Shown here: positions 17,605 to 27,263 of the stretch, piece after piece
Numbering within the stretch: position 1 is the stretch's first letter
How the letters are laid out: each line of letters begins with the position of its first letter
Assembly: GCA_016720805.1 (NCBI GenBank)
Contig: JADKJZ010000001.1
Coordinates: 496,001 to 560,000, forward strand
Source: Gemmatimonadota bacterium
GTDB taxonomy: Bacteria; Gemmatimonadota; Gemmatimonadetes; Gemmatimonadales; GWC2-71-9
Direction of reading: 5' to 3'
DNA: 64,000 nucleotides
Made by a program: the position numbers and the translations under genes
Notes under the pieces: model-generated
Told to the model about the DNA's origin: nothing
Seen by the model: only the letters and a program-made list of their open reading frames with translations
Databases searched by the model: none

Positions 17605-17918
17605 GCGAGGCCCCCAAGCAGTCGGTGCGCGTGGTGGTCGGCGGTGAGGAGCTGGTGGTGCGCTCCGAGTTGCCCGCCGAATACACCCGCGACGTCGCCG
17701 CCTATCTCGATGACAAGCTGCGTGGCATTCGGGCGATGCTGCCCACCCTGGAGGCCCACAAGGCCGCCATCCTTGCCGGACTCGCCGTGACCGACGAGCT
17801 CTTTCGTGCCCGTCGCACCGACGGGGAAGTGGCCGGCCGCATCGCGGCGCTGGCCGATGACCTGACGCGTCTCCTGCCGCCTGCCAAGCGCGGCCCCCGT
17901 GGGGGCGCGACCGAGTGA
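17601..17918 (+). CDS. zapA: Cell division protein ZapA
   Basis: A 105-residue FtsZ-ring stabiliser. The N-terminal globular part has VRVVVGGEELVVRSELP and YTRDVAAYLDDKLRGI, the ZapA family pattern. It is followed by a helix with AHKAAILAGLAVTDELF that would form the dimer coiled coil. The GTG start overlaps the preceding stop. Linkage of zapA with pheT and rny is seen in many bacteria. Confidence 0.82.
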   Translation: MSEAPKQSVRVVVGGEELVVRSELPAEYTRDVAAYLDDKLRGIRAMLPTLEAHKAAILAGLAVTDELFRARRTDGEVAGRIAALADDLTRLLPPAKRGPRGGATE

Positions 17919-17956
17919 CCACTGCCCGGTGCCACGCGCACCGGTCGAGGGCATAG

Positions 17957-19540
17957 ATGATGGATACGACGCTGATGATCGCCGTGGCCGGCGGTCTGGT
18001 GGTGGGCGTTCCGATCGGGATGTTCCTCTGGAACATGGTGCTCGCGCGCAGTGCCCGCTCGTTGCGGGCGCTGGGCGAGCGAGCCCGACAGGACGCCGCC
18101 GAACTGGTGGCGGCCGCCGAGCGCGACGCCGGGGTGACGCGGGAGCGCCAGGTGGTGGCCGCTCGTGAGGAAGCGGTCGCCATCAAGGAAGAGGCGGCGC
18201 GCGAGGCGGCCCGGCGACGCGACGAGGTCGACAAGGCGGAGCGTCGACTCGCCGATCGCGAAGCCCAGGTCGCGGAGCGGCAGGATCGGCTGCGTACCGA
18301 GGAGAAGGCGGTCGAACAGCGTCGCGGGGAGTTCGCGGCCCGCGAACAGGGGCTGATGGCCCGGCAAGCCGAGTTGTCGCTCCTGCACGGCGAACTGCAG
18401 CAGCGACTCGAACGTGTCGCCGGGCTCAGCGCCGAGGCGGCCGCCCGCGAGGTCCGGCAACAGGTCGAGGACGAGGCACGCACCCAGGCCGCCGCCGCCG
18501 GTCGCGAGATCCGGGAGCGCGCCAAGCGCGAGGCCGACAAGGATGCCCGGCGCATTCTCGCGATCACCACCCAGCGACTCGCCGCCGAACACACCGCCGA
18601 GTCGACCGTGTCGGCGGTCGCCCTCCCCAACGACGAGATGAAGGGCCGGATCATCGGGCGCGAGGGGCGGAACATCCGCGCCTTCGAGCTTGCCACCGGC
18701 GTTGATGTCATCATCGACGACACCCCCGACACCGTGGTGATCTCCTGCTTCGATCCGGTGCGCCGCGAGATCGCGCGGCGCGCCCTCGACGCGCTCGTCG
18801 TTGACGGCCGGATCCATCCGGGACGGATCGAGGAAGTGGTCGTCAAGGCGAAGACGGAACTCGACGCGCAGCTGGTCGAGATGGGCGAGCGCGCGGCGCA
18901 CGACGTCGGCGTGCATGGACTGCATCCCGAGTTGATCCGCCTCATCGGTCGGATGCGCTACCGCAGCTCCTATGGCCAGAATCTCTACGAGCACTCCAAG
19001 GAAGTGGCCTGGCTCGCGGGGATGATGGCCGCCGAGCTCAAGCTCGACGTCGCCCTCGCGCGCCGTGGCGGCCTGCTCCACGACATCGGCAAGGTCCTGA
19101 CCCACGAGCACGAGGGCACCCACGTCCAGCTCGGCGTCGAGGTCTGCCGTCGGCATGGCGAGTCGGCCGCGGTGCTCAACTGCATCGAGGCGCACCACGA
19201 CGACGTCCCGCACGACAGCAGCGAGTCTGTGCTGGTGCAAGCGTCGGACTCGGTCAGTGGTTCGCGACCCGGCGCCCGGCGCGAGGCGTTCGAGACCTAT
19301 GTCAAGCGGCTCACCAAGCTCGAGGAGATTGCGGGCGGCTATCCCGGCGTCGAGAAGACCACGGTGATCCAAGCTGGGCGTGAAGTGCGCGTGATCGTCC
19401 AGCCCGAGAAGATCGACGATGCCGCGGCGCAACTCCTCTCGGAGACCATCGCACGGCGCATCGAACAGGAACTCCAATACCCCGGACAAATTCGCGTGAC
19501 TGTCATTCGTGAGACCCGGGCCACGGACGTGGCCAAGTGA
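17957..19540 (+). CDS. rny: Ribonuclease Y
   Basis: A membrane-anchored endoribonuclease that initiates mRNA decay. It is 527 residues, the normal size. One transmembrane helix (about 5-28) is followed by a long coiled coil rich in Glu, Arg and Ala (30-200). Then comes a KH domain with GRIIGREGRNIRAFE and an HD domain with LLHDIGKVLTHEHEG, whose His-Asp pair binds metal. The C-terminus ends in IRVTVIRETRATDVAK. The last bases overlap the folD start. Confidence 0.95.
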   Translation: MMDTTLMIAVAGGLVVGVPIGMFLWNMVLARSARSLRALGERARQDAAELVAAAERDAGVTRERQVVAAREEAVAIKEEAAREAARRRDEVDKAERRLADREAQVAERQDRLRTEEKAVEQRRGEFAAREQGLMARQAELSLLHGELQQRLERVAGLSAEAAAREVRQQVEDEARTQAAAAGREIRERAKREADKDARRILAITTQRLAAEHTAESTVSAVALPNDEMKGRIIGREGRNIRAFELATGVDVIIDDTPDTVVISCFDPVRREIARRALDALVVDGRIHPGRIEEVVVKAKTELDAQLVEMGERAAHDVGVHGLHPELIRLIGRMRYRSSYGQNLYEHSKEVAWLAGMMAAELKLDVALARRGGLLHDIGKVLTHEHEGTHVQLGVEVCRRHGESAAVLNCIEAHHDDVPHDSSESVLVQASDSVSGSRPGARREAFETYVKRLTKLEEIAGGYPGVEKTTVIQAGREVRVIVQPEKIDDAAAQLLSETIARRIEQELQYPGQIRVTVIRETRATDVAK

Positions 19541-20427
19541 GCGCCCGCCTCCTCGACGGCGTGGCGATGGCCGCCACCATTCGCGGCGAAGTCGCGGCGC
19601 GTGTTGCCGAACTGCGCCGGGGCGGGATCATCCCCGGCCTGGTCGTGGTGCTTGTCGGCGAAAATCCCGCCTCGCAGATCTATGTCCGCTCCAAGGGGAA
19701 GGCCTGTCTCGAGGCCGGCATGCATTCGGAGACGATCGTCTTGCCGCTCGAGACGACCGAGGCGGAGCTCTTCGCGACGATCGATCGCCTCAATGCCGAC
19801 CCGACCATTCACGGCATGCTGATTCAGTTGCCGCTCCCGCCGCACATTGACACCGACAAGGTCCTGCGACACATCGACCCCGCCAAGGACGTCGACGGCT
19901 TCCATCCCGTCAACGTCGGACGCCTGGTGCTCGGCGATCCCGGCGCGCTCAAGCCGGCGACCCCCTCGGGCATCCAGCAGATGCTGATCCGCAGTGGCAT
20001 CGAGACGAAGGGCGCGCATGCGGTGATCGTCGGTCGGTCCACGATCGTCGGCCGCCCGATGGCCAACCTGCTGATCCAGTCCGGTGTCGGTGGTGACGCG
20101 ACGGTCACGGTCGCCCACTCGCGCAGCCGCGACCTTCCCGGCATCTGCCGGAGCGCCGACATTCTGGTCGTCGCGATTGGGCGCGCCGAGTTCGTCACCG
20201 CCGACATGGTGAAGCCGGGCGCGACGATCATCGACGTCGGCATCAATCGCGTCGACGATGCCTCGCGCCCGCGCGGCTACCGCGTCGCCGGCGACGTCGA
20301 TTTCGGGCCAGTGTCGGAAGTGGCCGGAGCAATCACCCCGGTGCCCGGCGGCGTCGGGCCGATGACCATCGCGATGCTGCTCTCCAACACGCTGCAGGCG
20401 GCCACCGCCGCGCCGCTCGCCTGGTGA
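19537..20427 (+). CDS. folD: Methylenetetrahydrofolate dehydrogenase/cyclohydrolase FolD
   Basis: A bifunctional one-carbon enzyme converting 5,10-methylene-THF to 10-formyl-THF with NADP+. It is 296 residues. The catalytic tyrosine-lysine pair sits in YVRSKGKACLEAGM. Other signatures are MLIQLPLPPHID, KDVDGFHPVNVG, VIVGRSTIVGRPMANLL and TPVPGGVGPMTIAML. The GTG start overlaps rny by 4 bases, and the stop overlaps xseA. Confidence 0.96.
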   Translation: MSARLLDGVAMAATIRGEVAARVAELRRGGIIPGLVVVLVGENPASQIYVRSKGKACLEAGMHSETIVLPLETTEAELFATIDRLNADPTIHGMLIQLPLPPHIDTDKVLRHIDPAKDVDGFHPVNVGRLVLGDPGALKPATPSGIQQMLIRSGIETKGAHAVIVGRSTIVGRPMANLLIQSGVGGDATVTVAHSRSRDLPGICRSADILVVAIGRAEFVTADMVKPGATIIDVGINRVDDASRPRGYRVAGDVDFGPVSEVAGAITPVPGGVGPMTIAMLLSNTLQAATAAPLAW

Positions 20428-21686
20428 GCACGCCGGACGAGGCCTGGTCGGTCTCGCGACTCGCGCGCGCCATCAAGCGCCAGGTCGAGGAGGGGATGGA
20501 GCCGGTGTGGGTGCGCGGTGAACTCGTCGGCGTGAAGCGCTACCCGAGCGGCCACTGGTACTTCGGCCTCCGCGACGAAGCGGCGAAGGTCGACTGCACG
20601 CTCTGGAAAGGTGTTGCTTCGCGATTGACCGGCCCGCTCGAAGAAGGGCAGGAGGTCTTCGCGCTCGGCACGGCGAACGTCTGGGAGGAGCGTACCGCGC
20701 TTCGCTTCAACGTGACGCGCATCGTGACGGCGGCCGGCCTTGGCGCCGCGGCGCAGCAGGTCGAACGCACCAAGCAGGCTCTCCTCAAGGACGGCCTCCT
20801 CGACCCGGCACGGAAGCGGCCGCTGCCACGTTTTCCGCTCCGGATCGCGGTCATCACGTCGATCGCGGGCGCCGCAGTGCACGACATCATCACGGTGGCG
20901 ACGCGGCGCTGGCCCGGCGTCGAGCTCTTCGTCGTGAACAGCGCGGTGCAGGGCGAGGCCGCACCCGGGGAGCTTGTCGCCGCGCTGGCGACCGTCGGGC
21001 GCCTCGACGCGATCGACTGTTGCATCATCGGTCGAGGCGGCGGGGCGCGCGAGGATCTCGCCGCCTTCAACGACGAGGCCGTCTGCCGCGCGATCGCCGC
21101 GTGCCCGGTCCCGGTGATTTCCGCCGTGGGGCACGAGGTCGATGTCACGCTGGCCGACCTGGTCGCCGACCTCCGCGCCGCCACACCCTCGCAGGCCGCG
21201 GAATTCGCGCTGCCCGATCGTCGTGAGGTGCAGGCCCGGCTCAATGGGCTCGGCGCGGTGCTCGCCGCCCAGGGGATGGGCCACGTCACCGCCGCGCAGC
21301 AACGACTCGATCGCACTCGGGACAGGATGGGCAGTGCGCTGCTCGATCAGCTGCGGAGTGCCGAGCGCCGGCTGTTGCACGTACGAGGTCGGCTGCCACT
21401 CGCGCTCGAGCGTCACGCCCGGGTGCCGCGCGAGCGGCTTGCGACGCTGCAGGCTCGGTTGGCGCCCGCGATGGAACGCCGCGTGGCCCGGGAGCGGGCG
21501 CGGGTCGGCCGCGTGGCCGGACAACTCGACGCCCTCTCGCCGCTGGCGGTGCTCGGCCGCGGCTATGCGATGGCACGCGACGCGGATGGGCGGGTACTAC
21601 GTCGCCAAGCCGATCTCCCGCCCGGGACCCGATTCACCCTGACTGTTGCCGACGGCCCAGTGGCCGCCCGCGTGGAGGATACATGA
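20424..21686 (+). CDS. xseA: Exodeoxyribonuclease VII large subunit
   Basis: The catalytic subunit of ExoVII, which degrades single-stranded DNA in both directions. It is 420 residues. An N-terminal OB fold (GHWYFGLRDEAAKVDC) precedes the conserved core with RIAVITSIAGAAVHDI, IIGRGGGAREDLAAFNDE and PVISAVGHEVDVTLADLVAD. A long helical C-terminal region follows. The folD-xseA-xseB order is common. The stop overlaps the xseB ATG. Confidence 0.96.
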   Translation: MSTPDEAWSVSRLARAIKRQVEEGMEPVWVRGELVGVKRYPSGHWYFGLRDEAAKVDCTLWKGVASRLTGPLEEGQEVFALGTANVWEERTALRFNVTRIVTAAGLGAAAQQVERTKQALLKDGLLDPARKRPLPRFPLRIAVITSIAGAAVHDIITVATRRWPGVELFVVNSAVQGEAAPGELVAALATVGRLDAIDCCIIGRGGGAREDLAAFNDEAVCRAIAACPVPVISAVGHEVDVTLADLVADLRAATPSQAAEFALPDRREVQARLNGLGAVLAAQGMGHVTAAQQRLDRTRDRMGSALLDQLRSAERRLLHVRGRLPLALERHARVPRERLATLQARLAPAMERRVARERARVGRVAGQLDALSPLAVLGRGYAMARDADGRVLRRQADLPPGTRFTLTVADGPVAARVEDT

Positions 21687-21913
21687 GCGACGCTCCGACC
21701 CTGGGTCAGGACCTGGCCCGCCTCGAAGAGATTGTCCGCAAGCTCGAAGACGACGATCTCGCCCTCGAGGCCGCACTGCAGCTCTTCGAGGAGGGCGTGA
21801 CGCGGCTCAAGACCGCCCAGTCGCGACTTGCCGTGGCCGAAGCGCGTGTGATGCAGGTGCTCCAGGATACGGAACAGGCCGGTGGCCTGCGGCTCGAACC
21901 GCTGGATGGCTGA
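21683..21913 (+). CDS. xseB: Exodeoxyribonuclease VII small subunit
   Basis: A 76-residue helical subunit that binds XseA. It contains LARLEEIVRKLEDDDLALE and LFEEGVTRLKTAQSRLAVAE, the family pattern. It overlaps xseA by 4 bases and the prenyl synthase gene by 8 bases. Confidence 0.93.
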   Translation: MSDAPTLGQDLARLEEIVRKLEDDDLALEAALQLFEEGVTRLKTAQSRLAVAEARVMQVLQDTEQAGGLRLEPLDG

Positions 21914-22817
21914 GCAGGCCGACGCCACCGCGCGGCGCGTGCTCGAGGAGGCACGGCGCCTGATTGATGCGCGCCTGGAGGTCTGGGCGGAGCGGATGGC
22001 CCGCGCGGTGCCTGGCCGGCTCGGCGAGGCGCTTGCGTACGCCCTCCGCAGCCCCGGGAAGCGTGTCCGACCGGCGTTGCTCCTCAGCGCCGCGCGCGCG
22101 GTCGGGGGCGACGCGATGGCGGTGCTCGAGGTCGCCACCGCCGTCGAAATCGTCCATACCTACTCGCTGGTCCACGACGACCTCCCCTGCATGGATGATG
22201 ACGCCATGCGTCGGGGCCGGCCGACGACGCACTGTGCCTTCGATGTGGGAACGGCCACTCGCGTGGGCTTCCTGCTCGTACCGGTGGCGGCAGAGGCGTT
22301 GGCGGAGGCGGCCGAGTCCCTCGCGCTGGGTGCCGAGGCACGCCGGGCGCTCGCCGAGGAGTTGTTCGAGGCAGGCGGCATCCGCGGGATGGTCGGCGGG
22401 CAGTGGCTCGACCTGGAGGCGGAAAACCGCCAGTTGGACCTCCCGGGGCTGATGGCGGTACACCGAGGGAAGACCGGGGCACTCATCCGGTCGGCCGTGG
22501 TTCTCGGCGGGATCGCGGCCGGGGGTACACCCTCCCAGCTGGACGCCTTGCGCCGCTTTGGCGAGGAGATCGGGCTCGCCTTCCAGGTGGCCGATGACGT
22601 CCTCGATGCCACCGCGACCTCCGAGGCGCTGGGGAAGACCGCCGGGCGCGACGCCGAGCTGGCCAAGTCGACCTATGTGGGATTGATCGGGGTCGACGGC
22701 GCACGGGCAGAGGCGGCCCGGCACCAGGCCCAGGCGATCACCGCCCTCGCCGAGGCAGGGCTGCCGACCGAGACCCTCGGTGCGCTCGCGCGGTATATTG
22801 TGTCAAGAGCATCCTGA
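21906..22817 (+). CDS. ispA: Short-chain polyprenyl diphosphate synthase (farnesyl/geranylgeranyl)
   Basis: Condenses isopentenyl diphosphate with allylic diphosphates. It is 303 residues. The first aspartate-rich motif is DDLPCMDDD, the second is VADDVLD, and GKRVRPALLL is the IPP-binding N-terminal motif. The residues before the first aspartate motif include HTYSLVH. Chain length (C15 or C20) cannot be fixed by eye. The neighbours xseB and dxs make the common xseAB-ispA-dxs cluster, so farnesyl diphosphate synthase is most likely. The start ATG lies in ATGGCTGA, overlapping the xseB stop. Confidence 0.9.
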   Translation: MAEQADATARRVLEEARRLIDARLEVWAERMARAVPGRLGEALAYALRSPGKRVRPALLLSAARAVGGDAMAVLEVATAVEIVHTYSLVHDDLPCMDDDAMRRGRPTTHCAFDVGTATRVGFLLVPVAAEALAEAAESLALGAEARRALAEELFEAGGIRGMVGGQWLDLEAENRQLDLPGLMAVHRGKTGALIRSAVVLGGIAAGGTPSQLDALRRFGEEIGLAFQVADDVLDATATSEALGKTAGRDAELAKSTYVGLIGVDGARAEAARHQAQAITALAEAGLPTETLGALARYIVSRAS

Positions 22818-22841
22818 CCCTTTGCCCTACGGGGATTGACC

Positions 22842-24731
22842 GTGTCACTTCTCGCCCAGATTCAGGGCCCTGCCGATCTCAAGAAGCTCTCGCGTGAGCA
22901 GCTGCCCCAGCTGGCGCAGGAGATTCGGGATCGCCTCATCGAATGCTGTTCGATCACCGGGGGCCACATCGGCGCCTCCCTCGGCGTCGTCGAGCTGACC
23001 ATTGCCCTCCTCTACGAGTTCGACTCCCCGACCGACAAGGTCGTCTGGGACGTCGGGCATCAGACGTACTCGTGGAAGCTGCTCACCGGGCGGAACGATT
23101 CCTTCCCGACGCTCCGCACCAAGGGCGGTGTCTCGGGGTTCCTGAAGCGTGACGAGAGCCCGCACGACCAGTTCGGCGCAGGGCATGCAGGGACCGCGAT
23201 GTCGGCGGCCCTCGGCATGGCCACCGCGCGCGATCTGAACGGCCTCGACTACAAGGTCGTCGCCGTCGTCGGTGACGGGGCGATGACCTGCGGCCTCTCC
23301 TACGAAGGATTGAACAACGCCGGGCACTCCGATCGCGACATCATCCTGATCGTCAACGACAACGGGATGAGCATCTCGCCCAACGTCGGCGGGATCTCGA
23401 AGATGCTGGGCGGCATCGTCGCCGATCCGCGCACGAATCGGCTCCGCGACCAGATCAAGAAGCTGACGCTCAAGCTCGGCGGCGTCTTCGGCGACGGCGT
23501 GGTCGAGTTCGCCAAGAACATCGAGGAATCCGCCAAGAATCTCTTCTCCGAAGGGATGCTCTTCGAGGAACTCGGTTTCCGCTATTTCGGCCCGATCGAC
23601 GGCCACGATCTCGACAAGCTCACCGAAACGCTAGCCTTCGTGCGCAAGCTCGAGGGGCCCCGCGTCGTGCACGTGCTGACGGAGAAGGGGAAGGGCTTCT
23701 CCTTCGCTGAAGCGAATCGCGAGAAGTGGCATGGGCTGGCTGCTTACGACCCGATCACGGGTGAGGCGCGCAAGAAGGCGTCGGGGCCGCCGACCTGGAC
23801 GCAGATCTTCGGTGACACGCTCGTCGCGCTCGGCAACGAGCATCCGGAACTCGCGGTGATCACCGCGGCGATGCCGAGCGGCACCGGGACGAACATCTTC
23901 GAGAAGGCGCATCCGACCCGCTTCTTCGATGTCGGCATCGCCGAGGGGCACGCGGTGACCTTCGCCGGCGGCTTGGCGACGCAGGGGATCCGACCGGTCG
24001 TCGCGATCTACTCGACGTTCCTCCAGCGCGCCTACGACAACATCATCCACGATATCGCCGTGCAGCATCTTCCGGTGATCTTCGCGATGGACCGCGCGGG
24101 GCTGGTGGGTGAGGACGGCCAGACGCACATGGGGCTGTATGACATCCCCTACATGCTGGCGGTTCCTGGGCTGACCGTGATGGCGCCGAAGGATGCCGAC
24201 GAACTGGTCGGCCTGATGCGCACGGCGCTCACGCTGGATGGCCCGTCCTGCCTGCGCTATCCGCGCGACAAGGCACCGACCGATCCGAATCCGGTGGCGT
24301 CGGTGCCCGCCGTCCCCTACGGAACGTGGGAACTGCTCACCCCGGGCCGCGACGTCGCCATTCTCGGCGTCGGGACCATGGCACTGCCGGGGCAGGAAGC
24401 GGCCGAACTCCTCCGGGCCCAGGGCATCGAGGCCGCTGCGGTCAACGCCCGCTTCATCAAGCCGGTGGACGAGGCGATGATCGAGGAGCTGGCGCGCAAT
24501 TGCCGACTCTTCGTGACCGTCGAGGAGGGGAGTGTCGTGAACGGGTTCGGCGCGATGCTCGCCGAGCGGATGCAGCGCACCCACCCCGAGGTGCGGGTGA
24601 TTGCGATCGGCATCGCCGACGAACTGATCCTGCAGGCGCCGCGCACCGAGCAGCTCGAGGCCTACGATCTCACCGCGACGGGCATCGCCCGGCGCACCAC
24701 CGAGGCACTGCGCACCGCTCTGGTGCGCTGA
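22842..24731 (+). CDS. dxs: 1-deoxy-D-xylulose-5-phosphate synthase
   Basis: The first enzyme of the MEP isoprenoid pathway: a thiamine-diphosphate enzyme joining pyruvate and glyceraldehyde 3-phosphate. It is 629 residues. The thiamine motif begins GDGAMTCGLSYEGLNNAG. VVWDVGHQTYSWKLLTGR marks the N-terminal domain and FDVGIAEGHAVTFAGG the pyrimidine domain. GTG 22842 gives the conventional MSLLAQI start; a TTG two codons upstream is possible. A second MEP gene, dxr, lies at 58.9 kb. Confidence 0.95.
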   Translation: MSLLAQIQGPADLKKLSREQLPQLAQEIRDRLIECCSITGGHIGASLGVVELTIALLYEFDSPTDKVVWDVGHQTYSWKLLTGRNDSFPTLRTKGGVSGFLKRDESPHDQFGAGHAGTAMSAALGMATARDLNGLDYKVVAVVGDGAMTCGLSYEGLNNAGHSDRDIILIVNDNGMSISPNVGGISKMLGGIVADPRTNRLRDQIKKLTLKLGGVFGDGVVEFAKNIEESAKNLFSEGMLFEELGFRYFGPIDGHDLDKLTETLAFVRKLEGPRVVHVLTEKGKGFSFAEANREKWHGLAAYDPITGEARKKASGPPTWTQIFGDTLVALGNEHPELAVITAAMPSGTGTNIFEKAHPTRFFDVGIAEGHAVTFAGGLATQGIRPVVAIYSTFLQRAYDNIIHDIAVQHLPVIFAMDRAGLVGEDGQTHMGLYDIPYMLAVPGLTVMAPKDADELVGLMRTALTLDGPSCLRYPRDKAPTDPNPVASVPAVPYGTWELLTPGRDVAILGVGTMALPGQEAAELLRAQGIEAAAVNARFIKPVDEAMIEELARNCRLFVTVEEGSVVNGFGAMLAERMQRTHPEVRVIAIGIADELILQAPRTEQLEAYDLTATGIARRTTEALRTALVR

Positions 24732-24738
24732 GACGCTC

Positions 24739-25602
24739 CTGCGCATCGGGCTCGTCGGAAACCCCCGCTACGCCGACCTGCGGGTCGCGCTCGCCGACAC
24801 GGCGCGGATCGCCGCGGCGCGCGGGTGGTCGCTCGCGGGCTCAGCGGAACTGGCCGAAATGGCGCCGGTCCCGCTGGCGCCGTTCGACCCCGCCGAGATC
24901 GACCTGCTGGTCACCTTCGGCGGCGACGGGACGCTGCTTCGCGGCGCCCGGCAGCTGCACGGGCGCGAAGTCCCCATCCTCGGCGTCAACTTCGGGCGCG
25001 TCGGCTTCCTGACCTCCGTCGCGCGCGACGGCGTGGTCGAGGCGCTCACGGCGATCGCTGCCGGAGAGCACCGCCTGTCGCTGCGCGCCGCGTTGCACGC
25101 CACGATCGTCGACGCCGCGGGCAACATCGTCACCGAGCAGACCGCACTGAACGACGTCGTGCTCCACAAGGGTGGTGTGGCTCGCGTGGTGCGCTTCCAG
25201 GTGTTGATCGATGGCGAACCGATGGGCCCCGTGTCGGCCGATGGCCTGGTGATCGCCTCACCGACCGGCTCGACGGCCTATTCGTTGTCGGCCGGGGGGC
25301 CGGTCATTGTCCCGACACTCGATGCCATGATCGTCACGCCGATCTGCGCCCATTCGCTCGGGGTCCGACCGATCGTCACCCGGGGCGACACGTTGGTGCG
25401 CATCGAGCCGCTCGAGCCCCGTGCCGCCGACCTTCTCGTCTCCTTTGATGGCCAGGAAACGGCGTCGCTCGGTACCGAGCAGGCCCTGGAGGTCCGGCCC
25501 TCGCCGACGCGCGTCATCCTCGTGCGCTTCGGAGATCCTGGCTTCTTTCGTCGGCTGCGCGACAAGTTGCACTGGGGCGACCTCTCCGACCGCGAGCAGT
25601 GA
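24739..25602 (+). CDS. nadK: NAD kinase
   Basis: Phosphorylates NAD to NADP. The nucleotide motif FGGDGT is followed by ASPTGSTAYSLSAGGPVIVP, the family signature, and LNDVVLHKGG. The first ATG (24859) would place GGDGT near residue 20 and remove a normal beta strand. The open frame upstream reads LRIGLVGNPRYADLRVAL, a good NAD kinase N-terminus. It has no ATG, GTG or TTG after the previous in-frame stop. CTG at 24739, 7 bases after the dxs stop, would give a 287-residue protein with GGDGT near residue 59, as expected. The stop shares bases with the recN ATG. Confidence 0.9.
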   Translation: MRIGLVGNPRYADLRVALADTARIAAARGWSLAGSAELAEMAPVPLAPFDPAEIDLLVTFGGDGTLLRGARQLHGREVPILGVNFGRVGFLTSVARDGVVEALTAIAAGEHRLSLRAALHATIVDAAGNIVTEQTALNDVVLHKGGVARVVRFQVLIDGEPMGPVSADGLVIASPTGSTAYSLSAGGPVIVPTLDAMIVTPICAHSLGVRPIVTRGDTLVRIEPLEPRAADLLVSFDGQETASLGTEQALEVRPSPTRVILVRFGDPGFFRRLRDKLHWGDLSDREQ

Positions 25603-27263
25603 TGCTGGCCTCCTTGCGCGTGCGGGACCTCGCCACCATCGCCGACGTGACCCTCGAACTCGGCGAGGGCCTCAACGTCCTCACCGGCGAGACCGGCGCC
25701 GGGAAGTCGATGCTCGTCGATGCCCTCGCCCTGCTGCTCGGCGATCGCGCGGACCGGGCGGCGGTGCGCCCAGGCGCCGCGAAGGCCGTGGTGGAGGGTG
25801 CGATCAGCGGCGTGCCGCGGGCGGCGTTGCGGCAGCTGGAGGCGTCGGGGCTCGACGCCGAGGAAACGCTGGTGATCCGGCGCGAGGTGACCGCCGAAGG
25901 CCGATCGCGCGCCTGGATCAACGGCTCACCCACGACGGCAGGGGTGCTCGCCACCCTCGGGGCCACGCTGGTCGACCTGCATGGCCAGCACCAAACCCTG
26001 CAGCTGCTCGAGGCGGCTGAACAGCGAGCCCTCATCGATGCCTTTGCCGATGCCGGCCCCGCGGCCGAGGCGGTGGCGCAGGCGTGGCGCGATGCCGCCA
26101 TGCTGCGGACCGAGCGGGAGCTGCTCGTGGGGCGTCGCGATGAGGCGATGCGCCGCGCGGATTGGCTGCGCCACGTCGTGGAAGAAGTCGATGGCGCGAA
26201 GCTCCAGGCTGGCGAGGAGGAAGCGCTCGATCGCGACATTGCGCGGCTGGCGCAGGCCGGCACGCTCGGCGAGGATGCGCGTCGGTTGGCCCATGCGCTC
26301 GATGGCGACGACGCCTCGGCCCGTACCGCCATCGGCCGGGCGGAGCGGGCCCTGAATGGGCTCGAGCGGCACGATCCGACCGTGGGCGAGTGGCGAGCAC
26401 TCCTCGATGGCGCCTATGCACAGCTCGATGAATTGGCGCGATCCGCCGCCGCGTACGCCGATGCGATTGCGGAGGAACCCGCGCGACTCGGCGAACTCGA
26501 GCGGCGTCGCGATCTCCTGTTCGCGCTCAAACGGAAGCATGGCGCCACGCTCGCCGACGTCCTGAGCACGCGCGACAATGCTCGGGCCGAGCTCGACCTG
26601 TTGGACAGCGCCGCCTTTGACCTTCGCGCCCTGGAGGCACGCGCCGCCGCGGCGGACGCGGCGCTGCGTGCACTGGCGGCCGACCTCACCGTGAAGCGCA
26701 CGGCGGCAGCAGAACGGTTGGCGCGCGAGGTGACCCGGCTGCTCCCCGAACTCGGCCTGGTCGGGGGCCGCTTTCGCGTCACGCTGCAGCCACTGGCAGA
26801 GGTGCGCGAGCACGGGGCGGAGGAGGTCACCTTCGAAGTGCAGCTGAATGCCGGCATGGAGCCGCGGCCACTCGCGCGCGTGGCGTCGGGCGGCGAGCTC
26901 TCGCGACTCATGCTCGCGCTGAAGGTCGTGCTGGCGCGAGCCGATGCCGTCCCCACGCTGGTCTTCGACGAAATCGATCAGGGGATCGGCGGCGAAGTCG
27001 GGGGCCGCGTGGGCGCGGCGCTCGCCCAGGTCGCCCTGCGGCATCAAGTGCTCGTGATCACCCATCTGCCACAAATCGCGGCCCGCGGCGATCGGCACCT
27101 CCGAATTGCCAAGGCCACGCGCGACGGCATGGCGACGTCTGACGTGACGCGCCTGCACGGAGAGGACCGAGTGTTGGAGCTGGCGCGGATGTTGGGGGGA
27201 GATGGCGAGGCGGAACGCGGCCTCGCACGCGCACTGCTTGGTGAGGGCGTCAGCGCCCGGTGA
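25602..27263 (+). CDS. recN: DNA repair protein RecN
   Basis: An SMC-like ATPase for double-strand break repair, 553 residues. The Walker A motif is GETGAGKSM near residue 32, preceded by LASLRVRDLATIADV. A central coiled coil of about 350 residues is followed by the ABC signature VASGGELSRLMLALK, Walker B TLVFDEIDQGIGGEV and VLVITHLPQIAARGD. The ATG shares one base with the nadK stop; a GTG three bases earlier is equally possible. The 3' end overlaps the convergent barrel-protein gene by 14 bases. Confidence 0.95.
   Translation: MLASLRVRDLATIADVTLELGEGLNVLTGETGAGKSMLVDALALLLGDRADRAAVRPGAAKAVVEGAISGVPRAALRQLEASGLDAEETLVIRREVTAEGRSRAWINGSPTTAGVLATLGATLVDLHGQHQTLQLLEAAEQRALIDAFADAGPAAEAVAQAWRDAAMLRTERELLVGRRDEAMRRADWLRHVVEEVDGAKLQAGEEEALDRDIARLAQAGTLGEDARRLAHALDGDDASARTAIGRAERALNGLERHDPTVGEWRALLDGAYAQLDELARSAAAYADAIAEEPARLGELERRRDLLFALKRKHGATLADVLSTRDNARAELDLLDSAAFDLRALEARAAAADAALRALAADLTVKRTAAAERLAREVTRLLPELGLVGGRFRVTLQPLAEVREHGAEEVTFEVQLNAGMEPRPLARVASGGELSRLMLALKVVLARADAVPTLVFDEIDQGIGGEVGGRVGAALAQVALRHQVLVITHLPQIAARGDRHLRIAKATRDGMATSDVTRLHGEDRVLELARMLGGDGEAERGLARALLGEGVSAR

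Noticed and set aside
24859..25602. nadK starting at ATG 24859
   Set aside because: This would remove a conserved N-terminal strand and place GGDGT too near the start.
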